Shown here: piece after piece, positions 1 to 6,429 of the stretch | How the letters are laid out: each line of letters begins with the position of its first letter | Position numbering within the stretch: position 1 is the first letter of the stretch | Source of the DNA: Verrucomicrobiales bacterium | GTDB lineage: Bacteria > Verrucomicrobiota > Verrucomicrobiia > Limisphaerales > F1-80-MAGS106 | Direction: 5' to 3' | Length of the DNA stretch: 7,116 nucleotides | Assembly: GCA_947487925.1 (NCBI GenBank) | Contig: CANLCA010000140.1 | Location: forward strand, 1-7,116 | Notes under the pieces: model-generated | Told to the model about the DNA's origin: nothing | Databases searched by the model: none | Seen by the model: the letters and a program-made list of their open reading frames with translations, nothing else | Position numbers and translations under genes: made by a program

Positions 1-61
1 CCCCGGCTAATTGTCCCAAGGTCCTGTCGATAAAGTCATTCCAAATAGTCGCCAGATCCAT
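1..61 (-). CDS. 5' end of a divergent gene, product unknown (partial)
   Basis: An ATG at 61-59 on the minus strand opens a frame that runs to the left edge without a stop and reads MDLATIWNDFIDRTLGQLAG. It is the first ATG after an in-frame stop at 97-95, so the start is at least consistent. The N-terminus, with an aromatic and acidic short helix followed by what may be the start of a hydrophobic stretch, is reminiscent of small membrane-channel proteins such as the MscS type, but 20 residues are far too few to assign a family. No clear Shine-Dalgarno sequence precedes the ATG. The gene would be transcribed away from the beta-propeller gene, sharing the 62-303 spacer. It could also be a chance open frame. 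Confidence 0.4.
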   Translation of the reverse strand, partial: MDLATIWNDFIDRTLGQLAG

Positions 62-303
62 GAGGGAACGGCGTCGTTCTTCGTCGTGCTTTTCTCATCC
101 AAACCTTCGCAACTCTTCACCATGGGCAACCGCGGTTTGAGGGCTCATAGTTTATGAGACGACCCAGGCGCTCGAACCTCCCGAGGGGTCGCAGCTCGTT
201 GTCCTGATCCTCCATTCAGCCCCATTTTTTTGTTCCCCAGCCTGAGTGACTCTGGTCTTCTTGAGCTTGTGTTCGACCGGGTTTTATCGCCATCATTCTC
301 ATC
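62..303. other. Divergent intergenic spacer
   Basis: No frame in this stretch looks like a protein. It contains a short palindrome (144-158) and a run of seven T at 225-231 that is not preceded by a hairpin. If the leftmost frame is a gene, promoters for both directions must lie here, but no strong -35/-10 pair is visible on either strand. No tRNA-like or riboswitch-like fold was recognised by eye. Confidence 0.5.
144..158. repeat. Short perfect palindrome, possible operator
   Basis: CTCATA and TATGAG form a perfect 6-base inverted repeat around a 3-base centre (GTT). It sits in the middle of the divergent spacer, about 145 bases before the beta-propeller start and about 80 bases before the putative leftward start. 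Its size would suit a dimeric regulator half-site pair, but a 6-base repeat can easily arise by chance and no second copy was seen. It has no following T-run, so it is not a terminator. Confidence 0.2.
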
Positions 304-1536
304 ATGAAATCCAGCTTCCCAAGGCCTCTTTATCACGTGCTGACGACGATTCTCTTACTGGCGACAGAAGGCGCTGCCTGCGGGGACGACTGGCCAAGGT
401 GGCGTGGCCCCGATTCCAACGGCCTCTCAAAGGAGCCGGATTGGTCCACCGAATGGCCCACGCAAGGCCCCACCATCGCCTGGAAACTGTCGGTGGGGAT
501 AGGATTTGCCTCCGTCGTGATCCAGGACGGTTCCCTCGTCACAACGGGCCATGCAGAAGACAAAGACACCTTGTGGTGCGTCGACAGCGCCAAAGGCACG
601 GTCCGATGGAAGCACTCTTACGACTCCGACCTCGGAGACAAGTACTTCGATGGAGGCACGACCTCGACGCCGACGATTCATGGGGGCTTTATCTATTCGT
701 TAAGCCGGTGGGGGGATGTTTTCTGTATCGAACTTGCCTCCGGAAAAGTCAAATGGTCTAAGAATATCCAAAAAGAAACCTCTGTTCGGATTCCTGATTG
801 GGGGTTTTCGGGCGCCCCTTTGGTTCGTGAGGACTTGTTGATCCTGAATGTGGGCGATGCGGGTCTTGCGCTCGAGAGGTCCACGGGCAAAATCGTTTGG
901 AAATCCGAAAACAAAGATGCCGGTTATTCATCGCCCTTCATCACGGGCGCTGGACCCAACGAGGTTGTCATCTTTGGATCCTCGAAATCTTATGTGGGAG
1001 TTGCCCTGAAGACAGGCAAGGAACTCTGGCGATTTCCGTGGCCGACACAATACGGAGTCAATGCGGCTGATCCCATCGTGAGAGGTGATCATATTTTTGT
1101 GAGCTCGGGTTATAACAAAGGATCTGCCCTCTTCACGGTCGCCAAAGGGCAGCCGGTTGTGTCCTGGCAAAATAAGGAACTCCGCAACCAAATGAACCCC
1201 AGTGTGCTCATCGATGGATTCCTTTATGGGGTTGACGGTGACACCACTACGAAAGCAACCCTCAAGTGCGTGGACTTTCTGACCGGAGTGGTCCGTTGGA
1301 CCGAGCCAGGCATTGGTTCGGGAACCGTGGTTGGAGCGGGCGGAAAACTGATCGTCTTGACGGATCGCGGGGAGCTGATAGTCGCGCCCGCATCTCCCGA
1401 AGGCTTCAAACCATCCGCACGTGCCCAGGTGATCGGGGGCAAATGCTGGACCGTTCCCGTGCTCGCCCAAGGCAGAATCTATTGCCGGAACGCAGCCGGA
1501 AACCTGGTCTGCGTCGATGTCAGAAAACGACCCTGA
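304..1536 (+). CDS. Secreted PQQ-binding-like beta-propeller repeat protein
   Basis: This 410-residue protein is predicted to be exported and to fold as a beta-propeller of BamB/PQQ-repeat style. Residues 1-25 form a signal peptide, with basic residues up front and a hydrophobic core at about 13-20. Cleavage is likely near A25; the GAAC at 23-26 is a poor lipobox, so lipoprotein status is doubtful. The mature protein opens with DWPRWRGP (29-36), a hallmark start of this family in Planctomycetota and Verrucomicrobiota. Repeats with the x-D/A-x-x-(S/T)-G-K-x-x-W pattern are seen at about 90-102, 140-151, 188-199, 231-242 and 321-332, with a last strand at about 400-405. No quinoprotein dehydrogenase active-site signature or heme c CxxCH is visible, so PQQ catalysis is not supported; a binding or scaffold role is more likely. 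The ATG at 304 directly begins the signal peptide; no good Shine-Dalgarno is visible. It is followed after 39 bases by a sugar-type oxidoreductase, which hints at a shared carbohydrate role (inference). Confidence 0.88.
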   Translation: MKSSFPRPLYHVLTTILLLATEGAACGDDWPRWRGPDSNGLSKEPDWSTEWPTQGPTIAWKLSVGIGFASVVIQDGSLVTTGHAEDKDTLWCVDSAKGTVRWKHSYDSDLGDKYFDGGTTSTPTIHGGFIYSLSRWGDVFCIELASGKVKWSKNIQKETSVRIPDWGFSGAPLVREDLLILNVGDAGLALERSTGKIVWKSENKDAGYSSPFITGAGPNEVVIFGSSKSYVGVALKTGKELWRFPWPTQYGVNAADPIVRGDHIFVSSGYNKGSALFTVAKGQPVVSWQNKELRNQMNPSVLIDGFLYGVDGDTTTKATLKCVDFLTGVVRWTEPGIGSGTVVGAGGKLIVLTDRGELIVAPASPEGFKPSARAQVIGGKCWTVPVLAQGRIYCRNAAGNLVCVDVRKRP

Positions 1537-1575
1537 CCCCCCTTGGAACAGCGTCATTTCCTTGAAATCCACTCG

Positions 1576-2922
1576 ATGAAATCTAAAGCACTTTTAGCGG
1601 CTCCGGGCGTGACTCGGCGCCAATGCATCAAGAACGCGGCCGCGATCGCGGCTTTCGCGGCCGTCCCAATTCTCCGTGCGGAGTCTGGCCGAAAATATCG
1701 TGTGGCGCTCATCGGCTCGGGGTGGTGGGGCATGAACATTCTTCGGGAAGCAATGGCCAGCGGTGTGTGCAAGGTCGTGGCGATGTGTGATCCCAGCCAG
1801 CAAACTCGGGACATCGCAACAGGTCAGGTCACCGATGCCTCGGGGGATCAACCCAAGAAATTCGAGGATTTTCGAGAGCTCCTCGAGCAGGCAAAACCTG
1901 AAATTGTGATTATTGCCACGCCCGATCATTGGCACTCGTTAATCACGATCGCGAGCTTGCGTGCAGGAGCCCATGTCTTTGTCGAGAAACCCACGGGCCA
2001 CACCGTGATGGAAAGTCGCGCGATGGTGAACACCGCCAATGCCACCGGCAAAATCGTTCAAGTGGGCCTTCACCGCCGCATCGGGCCACACCACGTCTCC
2101 GGCCTACAATTTCTCAGGTCCGGAGGGGCTGGCGATATCGGGATGGTACGCATGTTCGTGAACAGCCGCGGCGGCCGGGAACGGCCCTCACCCAATAGCG
2201 AGCCCCCTGAAGGGATGAACTGGGACCTCTATTGCGGACCCTCGCCCCTAAGACCTTTCAACGGGAAGATTCACCCAGGCGGGTGGCGCAATTTCCTGGA
2301 TTTCGCGAACGGCACGCTTGGGGATTGGGGTGTGCATTGGCTGGATCAGGTCCTTCGATGGACCGAGGAGAAACACCCAAAGCGCATCTATTCGACAGGC
2401 GGTCGCCCAGTTCAAGGCAAGCCGATCCACACCCCGTCCGAGCAAACCAGCGACGCGCCTGACTCGCAGGTAGCCGTTTACGAGTTCGAATCGTTCACCG
2501 CGACTTGGGAACATCGCAAGTTTGCGGGAACGGGATCAGAAAAAACCGGTGTCGGATGCTACTTTTACGGTACGAAAGGAACTTTTCACATGGGCTGGAG
2601 GGATGGTTGGACGTTTTATCCCGCCGATGATAAGAACAGCCCCACCCACGAAGCTTCTCAACTTCAGGAGCCGGACGGGCACAACCTCACTCTGCTGTGG
2701 AAGGACTTCATCAAAAGCATCCAGGACGGCAAGAAACCCGTGGCGGATGTCGAGTCAGCGCATCGGTCAACAAGCCTGAGTTTGCTGGGGATGTTGTCGC
2801 TGAAGTTGGGGCGGAGCATTCGCTGGGACGGAGAAAAAGAACAGATTCTCAACGACCCAGAAGCCAATCGTTTGTTGAGCAGGCCCTACAGAGCACCTTG
2901 GGTTTATCCCACAGTGTCCTGA
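1576..2922 (+). CDS. Gfo/Idh/MocA family oxidoreductase, Tat-exported
   Basis: This 448-residue protein belongs to the glucose-fructose oxidoreductase / inositol dehydrogenase / MocA family of NAD(P)-dependent enzymes, which oxidise or reduce sugars and related polyols. A twin-arginine leader runs from 1 to about 35: TRRQCIK at 13-19, then an alanine-rich hydrophobic stretch. The Rossmann domain follows with VALIGSGWWG (43-52, GxGxxG), TPDHWH (115-120) and the EKP motif (137-139), whose lysine normally contributes to catalysis. The C-terminal domain carries GGWRNF (235-240), GDWGVHWLD (249-257, with the family's substrate-side histidine) and the PYRAPW ending (437-442) typical of planctomycete and verrucomicrobial members. 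I chose the ATG at 1576, not the in-frame TTG at 1543, because it places the Tat leader at the N-terminus; no strong Shine-Dalgarno helps decide. Many exported paralogues exist in these phyla and their substrates are mostly unknown, so none is claimed. It probably shares a transcript with the beta-propeller gene upstream. Confidence 0.92.
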   Translation: MKSKALLAAPGVTRRQCIKNAAAIAAFAAVPILRAESGRKYRVALIGSGWWGMNILREAMASGVCKVVAMCDPSQQTRDIATGQVTDASGDQPKKFEDFRELLEQAKPEIVIIATPDHWHSLITIASLRAGAHVFVEKPTGHTVMESRAMVNTANATGKIVQVGLHRRIGPHHVSGLQFLRSGGAGDIGMVRMFVNSRGGRERPSPNSEPPEGMNWDLYCGPSPLRPFNGKIHPGGWRNFLDFANGTLGDWGVHWLDQVLRWTEEKHPKRIYSTGGRPVQGKPIHTPSEQTSDAPDSQVAVYEFESFTATWEHRKFAGTGSEKTGVGCYFYGTKGTFHMGWRDGWTFYPADDKNSPTHEASQLQEPDGHNLTLLWKDFIKSIQDGKKPVADVESAHRSTSLSLLGMLSLKLGRSIRWDGEKEQILNDPEANRLLSRPYRAPWVYPTVS

Positions 2923-3030
2923 CGATCATCCGGCCCTTCGGATCAGAGCCATGAGCAAACCAGCGAAGGAGATGGATGACGTGCCACAGGCCAGAGACCC
3001 TCTCCATTCGCCCCGATCGCTTCAGAGCAT
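2923..3030. other. Convergent intergenic spacer without clear terminator
   Basis: The oxidoreductase gene (plus strand) and the flavin reductase gene (minus strand) end facing each other across these 108 bases. The only fold seen is a 5-base hairpin, ATCCG/CGGAT at 2928-2943, just after the oxidoreductase stop, with no T-run on either strand. No reading frame here resembles a protein. Confidence 0.5.
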
Positions 3031-3624
3031 TTACCTCAGTCGGGCCAGGAATCCAGGATCCGTCCCAGCGAGGTCGGCTCGGCGCTGTCGTGACAGGATC
3101 TCGCCATAAACGCGCACATCCCGCACAAACATCTCCAGTCTTGATCGAAAAGCGGCGCTCACAATTTCCCCGTCTTTCACATCCTCCTTATCGACAAAGG
3201 AGACGGCGTAGGGCATCGACCATGCATAACATTGTCTTGCCACGGTGCGGATATGGTCCGTGACCGTCAGTCCCTTCTCATGAGAAGCCACCACACTGGC
3301 GAATAATTTGCCCGAAAACTCCCGCCAGAAATGGTCCAGAAAGTTCTTCAACGCGCTGCTCATCGTGCCATGATAATCGGGCGTGCCGAGGATGAACACA
3401 TCCGCCCCGGCGACCCGTTGACGGAGGGGTTGGTAATAATCTGACTCATAAGTCGCGTCGGGGTTGAACAAGGGCAGTGGTTCAGCGCTGAGGTCCAACA
3501 GATCGACCCGACATCCCCGCTGTTTTAGCTGTTCGGCGGCGGACTCGATGACGGTCCGGGTCACGCTGGAACGATGCATGCTGGCCGAAACCGCCAAGAT
3601 ACCAATGGGTTCATTCTGGTTCAT
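3031..3624 (-). CDS. NAD(P)H-dependent FMN reductase-like flavoprotein
   Basis: This 197-residue cytoplasmic protein has the flavodoxin-like fold of the NADPH-dependent FMN reductase family, whose members use NAD(P)H to reduce FMN, quinones, azo dyes or metal ions. The first strand and phosphate loop are GILAVSASMHRSSVTRT (8-24), which bind the FMN phosphate. The second signature is TPDYHGTMSSALKNFLD (81-97), the flavin ring-side loop and helix. The following strand, SGKLFASVVAS (104-114), is usual, but the glycine-rich loop that often comes next is replaced by HEKG, then a helix with RTVARQCYAWSMPY (126-139), which marks a particular subgroup. Length is normal for the family. A GGGGA at 3638-3634, nine bases before the ATG, is a plausible weak ribosome site. 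It lies 82 bases after gyrA on the same strand and may be read through from it, but a link to DNA topology is not apparent. The physiological substrate is unknown. Confidence 0.85.
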   Translation of the reverse strand: MNQNEPIGILAVSASMHRSSVTRTVIESAAEQLKQRGCRVDLLDLSAEPLPLFNPDATYESDYYQPLRQRVAGADVFILGTPDYHGTMSSALKNFLDHFWREFSGKLFASVVASHEKGLTVTDHIRTVARQCYAWSMPYAVSFVDKEDVKDGEIVSAAFRSRLEMFVRDVRVYGEILSRQRRADLAGTDPGFLARLR

Positions 3625-3653
3625 AGGAATCGGTCCCCAATGTGAGCCAACCG

Positions 3654-3704
3654 CACTCTGAGCTTGATTGAATCTTCCCCACGAACGTCAGAGTGGCCGA
3701 CTCT
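3654..3704 (-). repeat. Overlapping inverted repeats between gyrA and the reductase gene
   Basis: Three related segments lie in the 82-base gap. In transcript order on the minus strand they are AGAGT (3704-3700), CACTCTGA (3695-3688) and TCAGAGTG (3661-3654). The middle segment can pair with the first (5 bases, 5-base loop) or with the third (8 bases, 26-base loop), but not with both. No T-run follows either hairpin, so a standard intrinsic terminator is not supported. The first hairpin begins two bases after the gyrA stop codon, and the third segment ends 29 bases before the reductase start. It may affect read-through or 3'-end stability, or be chance. Confidence 0.3.
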
Positions 3705-3706
3705 CG

Positions 3707-6349
3707 TTATTCCGCGGGCGCAAGAGTCTCCGTTGGAGGCGACTCCGGCTCCACCTCTTCTTCGCTGATCACAGGAGCGATGGCATGCAACTTGTCGCCC
3801 GCGTCGAGATTTATGAGTTTCACGCCCATGGTATTGCGGCCAGTCTCGCGAATGTCTCGAACGCGCGTGCGGACCATCTGCCCAGCGCTCGTGATCAGCA
3901 TGATCTCGTCTATGTCAGTCACCGTTAGCGCTCCCACGACGACTCCAGTTTTATCCGTCGTTTTCATCGTAATGATCCCCTTGCCACCCCTGGTCTGCAC
4001 CCGATACTCTTCGAACACCGTACGTTTGCCGATCCCATTCTCTCCGGCCACCAGCAACATCGCTTTCATATCGACGACTGCCAGGCCGATGACCGACTCC
4101 TTGCCTTCCAGGGAAATGCCTCGTACACCCGCCGCCTGCCGCCCCATCGACCGGACGTCCTCCTCCTTGAAACGGATGCTCATGCCTCCTTCGGTGATCA
4201 GCACCACTTCGTTCTCCCCTGTGGTCATCTTCACGTCGATGAGCAGGTCACCTTCATCGATGCCGATCGCAATGATCCCGTCCTCCCGGATATTGGCAAA
4301 CTCGGACAGGGCGGTCTTTTTCACAGTTCCCTTCTGAGTCGCGAAGAAGATGAATCCAGGCTGAGCCCAGGTCTCATCGTCCTTGTTTGCCGCCGCTTTT
4401 GACAGCACCCGGATCATCGCCGCGATCTTTTCGTGTGGCCGCAGATCCAGCAAATTCGCAATGCTTCGACCCTTTCCAGTTCGAGCCATGTCCGGTATTT
4501 CATGTACGCGCTCCGCGTAGACGCGCCCTGTGTTCGTAAAGAACATGAGATAGTCGTGGGTGCTCGCGGTGAAAAGGTGTTCTATAAAGTCGGCACCCTC
4601 TCTATCCACCGGTGAGTCCTCGCGCGTGCCCATCCCGATCACTCCTTTTCCACCCCGACGCTGAGCCCGGTAGGAACTGACGTTGGTGCGTTTGATGAGT
4701 CCGCTGTGCGTGATGGTGATGATCACACCTTCATTGGCGATCAAATCCTCGATGGCCATGTCCCCTTCATCAGGCACGAGTTCCGTGAGCCGTGGGGAAG
4801 CGTGCTTTTCTTTCACGATCAGAAGCTCCGACTTGATGATCGCCATGACGCGGCTTTCTTTGGCCAGAATGTCCATCAGATCCTTGATCTTCTCCAGCAA
4901 CGTGGCGTACTCAGCCTTGACCTTGTCCTGCTCCAAGCCCGTCAGCTGATAAAGCCGCAGGTCAAGGATGGCGTCCGTCTGGCGCTCGCTGAATTCATAA
5001 CGTCCATTCCTCAGGCGCGCCTCGCTGCGGATAAAAATCCCCAGGTGCTCCACTGTCGCTCGAGTGAACTCGTATGCCAGCAACCGCACCCGCGCCTCGT
5101 CCCGATTCGCGGAGCTCCGGATGATCCGGATAAAATCGTCCAGATTGGCCAGTGCGATCAAATAGCCCTCCAGGACCTCGGCCCGCTCCTCAGCCTTCCG
5201 CAGCTCAAACCGGGTCCGACGCAAAATGACGTCGCGACGATGTTCGATATAACAGGCGATCAGCTCCTTCAGATTGAGGGTCTTGGGCCTTCCGTGATCG
5301 ATGGCCAGCATGTTCACACTGAAACTGGTTTCGAGCTGGGTGAACTTGTAGAGGTTGTTGATCACCACCTTGGGCACAGCGTCACGCTTGATCTCCACGA
5401 CGACGCGTGTGTTCTCGTCCGATTCGTCCCGGACTGCGGTCACATCGGTGATGATCTTTTCATTCGCCAGCTCTGCGATTCGGCTGACCAAAACGGCGCG
5501 GTTCACGTTGTAAGGAATTTCCGTGATCACAAGCTGCTCGCGGCCGCCCTTCAACTCTTCCAGTCCAACCCGACCGCGAACCTTCACACTTCCACGGCCC
5601 GTTCTGAAATAATTCTTGATTCCCTCCAAACCGCAGAGGGTACACCCGGTGGGGAAATCCGGCCCCTTCACGTGGCGCATCAACTCGTCAATGGTGATGT
5701 CGGGATCCTCGATTTGCGCGATGACTCCATCGATGACTTCGCCAAGGTTGTGAGGAGCCATGTTGGTGGCCATGCCTACCGCGATGCCCGTACCCCCATT
5801 CACGAGCAGGTTTGGGAACGCTGCCGGGAACACAGTGGGCTCCGTCAGTCGCTCGTCATAGTTGGGAACAAAATCGACTGTGTCCTTGTCCATGTCCTCC
5901 ATCAGGAGGGCTCCGAGGTGTGTCATGCGCGCCTCGGTATAGCGCATAGCAGCCGGAGGATCGCCTTCCACAGATCCGAAGTTGCCCTGCCCATCCACCA
6001 ACCGCTCACGCATCGCCCACGGCTGCGCCATGTGCACCAACGTCGGATAAATGACCGCCTCGCCGTGCGGGTGGTAATTGCCGCTGGTGTCACCGCATAT
6101 CTTCGCGCACTTGAAGTGCTTCCGGCCAGGGAACAGTGAAAGCTCGTGCATCGCATACAAAATGCGGCGCTGCGAGGGTTTCAAACCGTCGCGCACATCG
6201 GGCAACGCCCGCGAGACGATCACGGACATCGAATAATCAAGAAACGAATTCTTGATTTCCTCGGCCACGTTGATCTTCTCGACCTTCTCGTTGGCCGCAA
6301 ACAGGGGAATGGCGCGCACCAAATCGCTCTTGTTATCTTGTTCGGACAT
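3707..6349 (-). CDS. gyrA: DNA gyrase subunit A
   Basis: This complete 880-residue GyrA is the DNA cleavage-and-religation and wrapping subunit of gyrase (A2B2), which introduces negative supercoils using ATP hydrolysed by GyrB. The breakage-reunion domain occupies about 30-500. DYSMSVIVSRALPDVRDGLKPSQRRILYAM-type sequence (38-67) begins the winged-helix part, and the catalytic tyrosine is Y137 in AAMRYTEAR, preceded by R136. Alignment to E. coli is ungapped here (offset +15), so the quinolone positions 83 and 87 are A98 and P102. The C-terminal pinwheel (about 530-850) carries the GyrA-box QRRGGKG at 563-569, which marks gyrase rather than ParC, and a degenerate copy QTRGGKG at 785-791. It ends in a short acid- and proline-rich tail (about 862-880). 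The ATG at 6349 gives an N-terminal extension of about 15 residues relative to E. coli; there is no strong Shine-Dalgarno immediately before it. It follows gyrB by 80 bases with no visible terminator, consistent with a gyrBA operon. Confidence 0.98.
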   Translation of the reverse strand: MSEQDNKSDLVRAIPLFAANEKVEKINVAEEIKNSFLDYSMSVIVSRALPDVRDGLKPSQRRILYAMHELSLFPGRKHFKCAKICGDTSGNYHPHGEAVIYPTLVHMAQPWAMRERLVDGQGNFGSVEGDPPAAMRYTEARMTHLGALLMEDMDKDTVDFVPNYDERLTEPTVFPAAFPNLLVNGGTGIAVGMATNMAPHNLGEVIDGVIAQIEDPDITIDELMRHVKGPDFPTGCTLCGLEGIKNYFRTGRGSVKVRGRVGLEELKGGREQLVITEIPYNVNRAVLVSRIAELANEKIITDVTAVRDESDENTRVVVEIKRDAVPKVVINNLYKFTQLETSFSVNMLAIDHGRPKTLNLKELIACYIEHRRDVILRRTRFELRKAEERAEVLEGYLIALANLDDFIRIIRSSANRDEARVRLLAYEFTRATVEHLGIFIRSEARLRNGRYEFSERQTDAILDLRLYQLTGLEQDKVKAEYATLLEKIKDLMDILAKESRVMAIIKSELLIVKEKHASPRLTELVPDEGDMAIEDLIANEGVIITITHSGLIKRTNVSSYRAQRRGGKGVIGMGTREDSPVDREGADFIEHLFTASTHDYLMFFTNTGRVYAERVHEIPDMARTGKGRSIANLLDLRPHEKIAAMIRVLSKAAANKDDETWAQPGFIFFATQKGTVKKTALSEFANIREDGIIAIGIDEGDLLIDVKMTTGENEVVLITEGGMSIRFKEEDVRSMGRQAAGVRGISLEGKESVIGLAVVDMKAMLLVAGENGIGKRTVFEEYRVQTRGGKGIITMKTTDKTGVVVGALTVTDIDEIMLITSAGQMVRTRVRDIRETGRNTMGVKLINLDAGDKLHAIAPVISEEEVEPESPPTETLAPAE

Positions 6350-6429
6350 AGAAATTTGTTCACAGCGTTCCGACCTCCCAAGAACCTTCGCAAAACCGAC
6401 CGCGGAGGGTTCGGGAATGGGAACGGAAA

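Noticed and set aside
225..231. Run of seven T as the tail of an intrinsic terminator
   Set aside because: No stem-loop lies immediately upstream on the plus strand, and no gene ends toward it in this window.
261..289. TTGAGC and TTATCG, 17 bases apart, as a promoter for the beta-propeller gene
   Set aside because: Both boxes match the consensus poorly, and the site would leave almost no leader before the ATG. Such pairs are expected by chance.
928..1572. A minus-strand open frame of 214 codons opposite the beta-propeller gene
   Set aside because: The plus-strand frame has an export signal and clear PQQ-type repeats, while this one shows no family signature.
1543..1575. TTG start at 1543 for the oxidoreductase, adding 11 residues
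   Set aside because: The added residues would precede the Tat leader with acidic and His residues, and the ATG at 1576 gives a normal leader.
2928..2943. ATCCG/CGGAT hairpin just after the oxidoreductase stop, as a terminator
   Set aside because: The stem is only five bases and no T-run follows on either strand.
3693..4337. A plus-strand open frame of 214 codons over the gyrA C-terminal end
   Set aside because: The translation is a low-complexity Ser/Thr/Pro/Met-rich series, as expected for the reverse of gyrA coding sequence.
4706..6139. A plus-strand open frame of 477 codons, antisense to gyrA
   Set aside because: It lies wholly inside gyrA, starts at a GTG without a ribosome site, and its translation is rich in His, Gln, Asp and Leu with no recognisable motif. 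It is a side effect of the codon bias of the real gene on the other strand.
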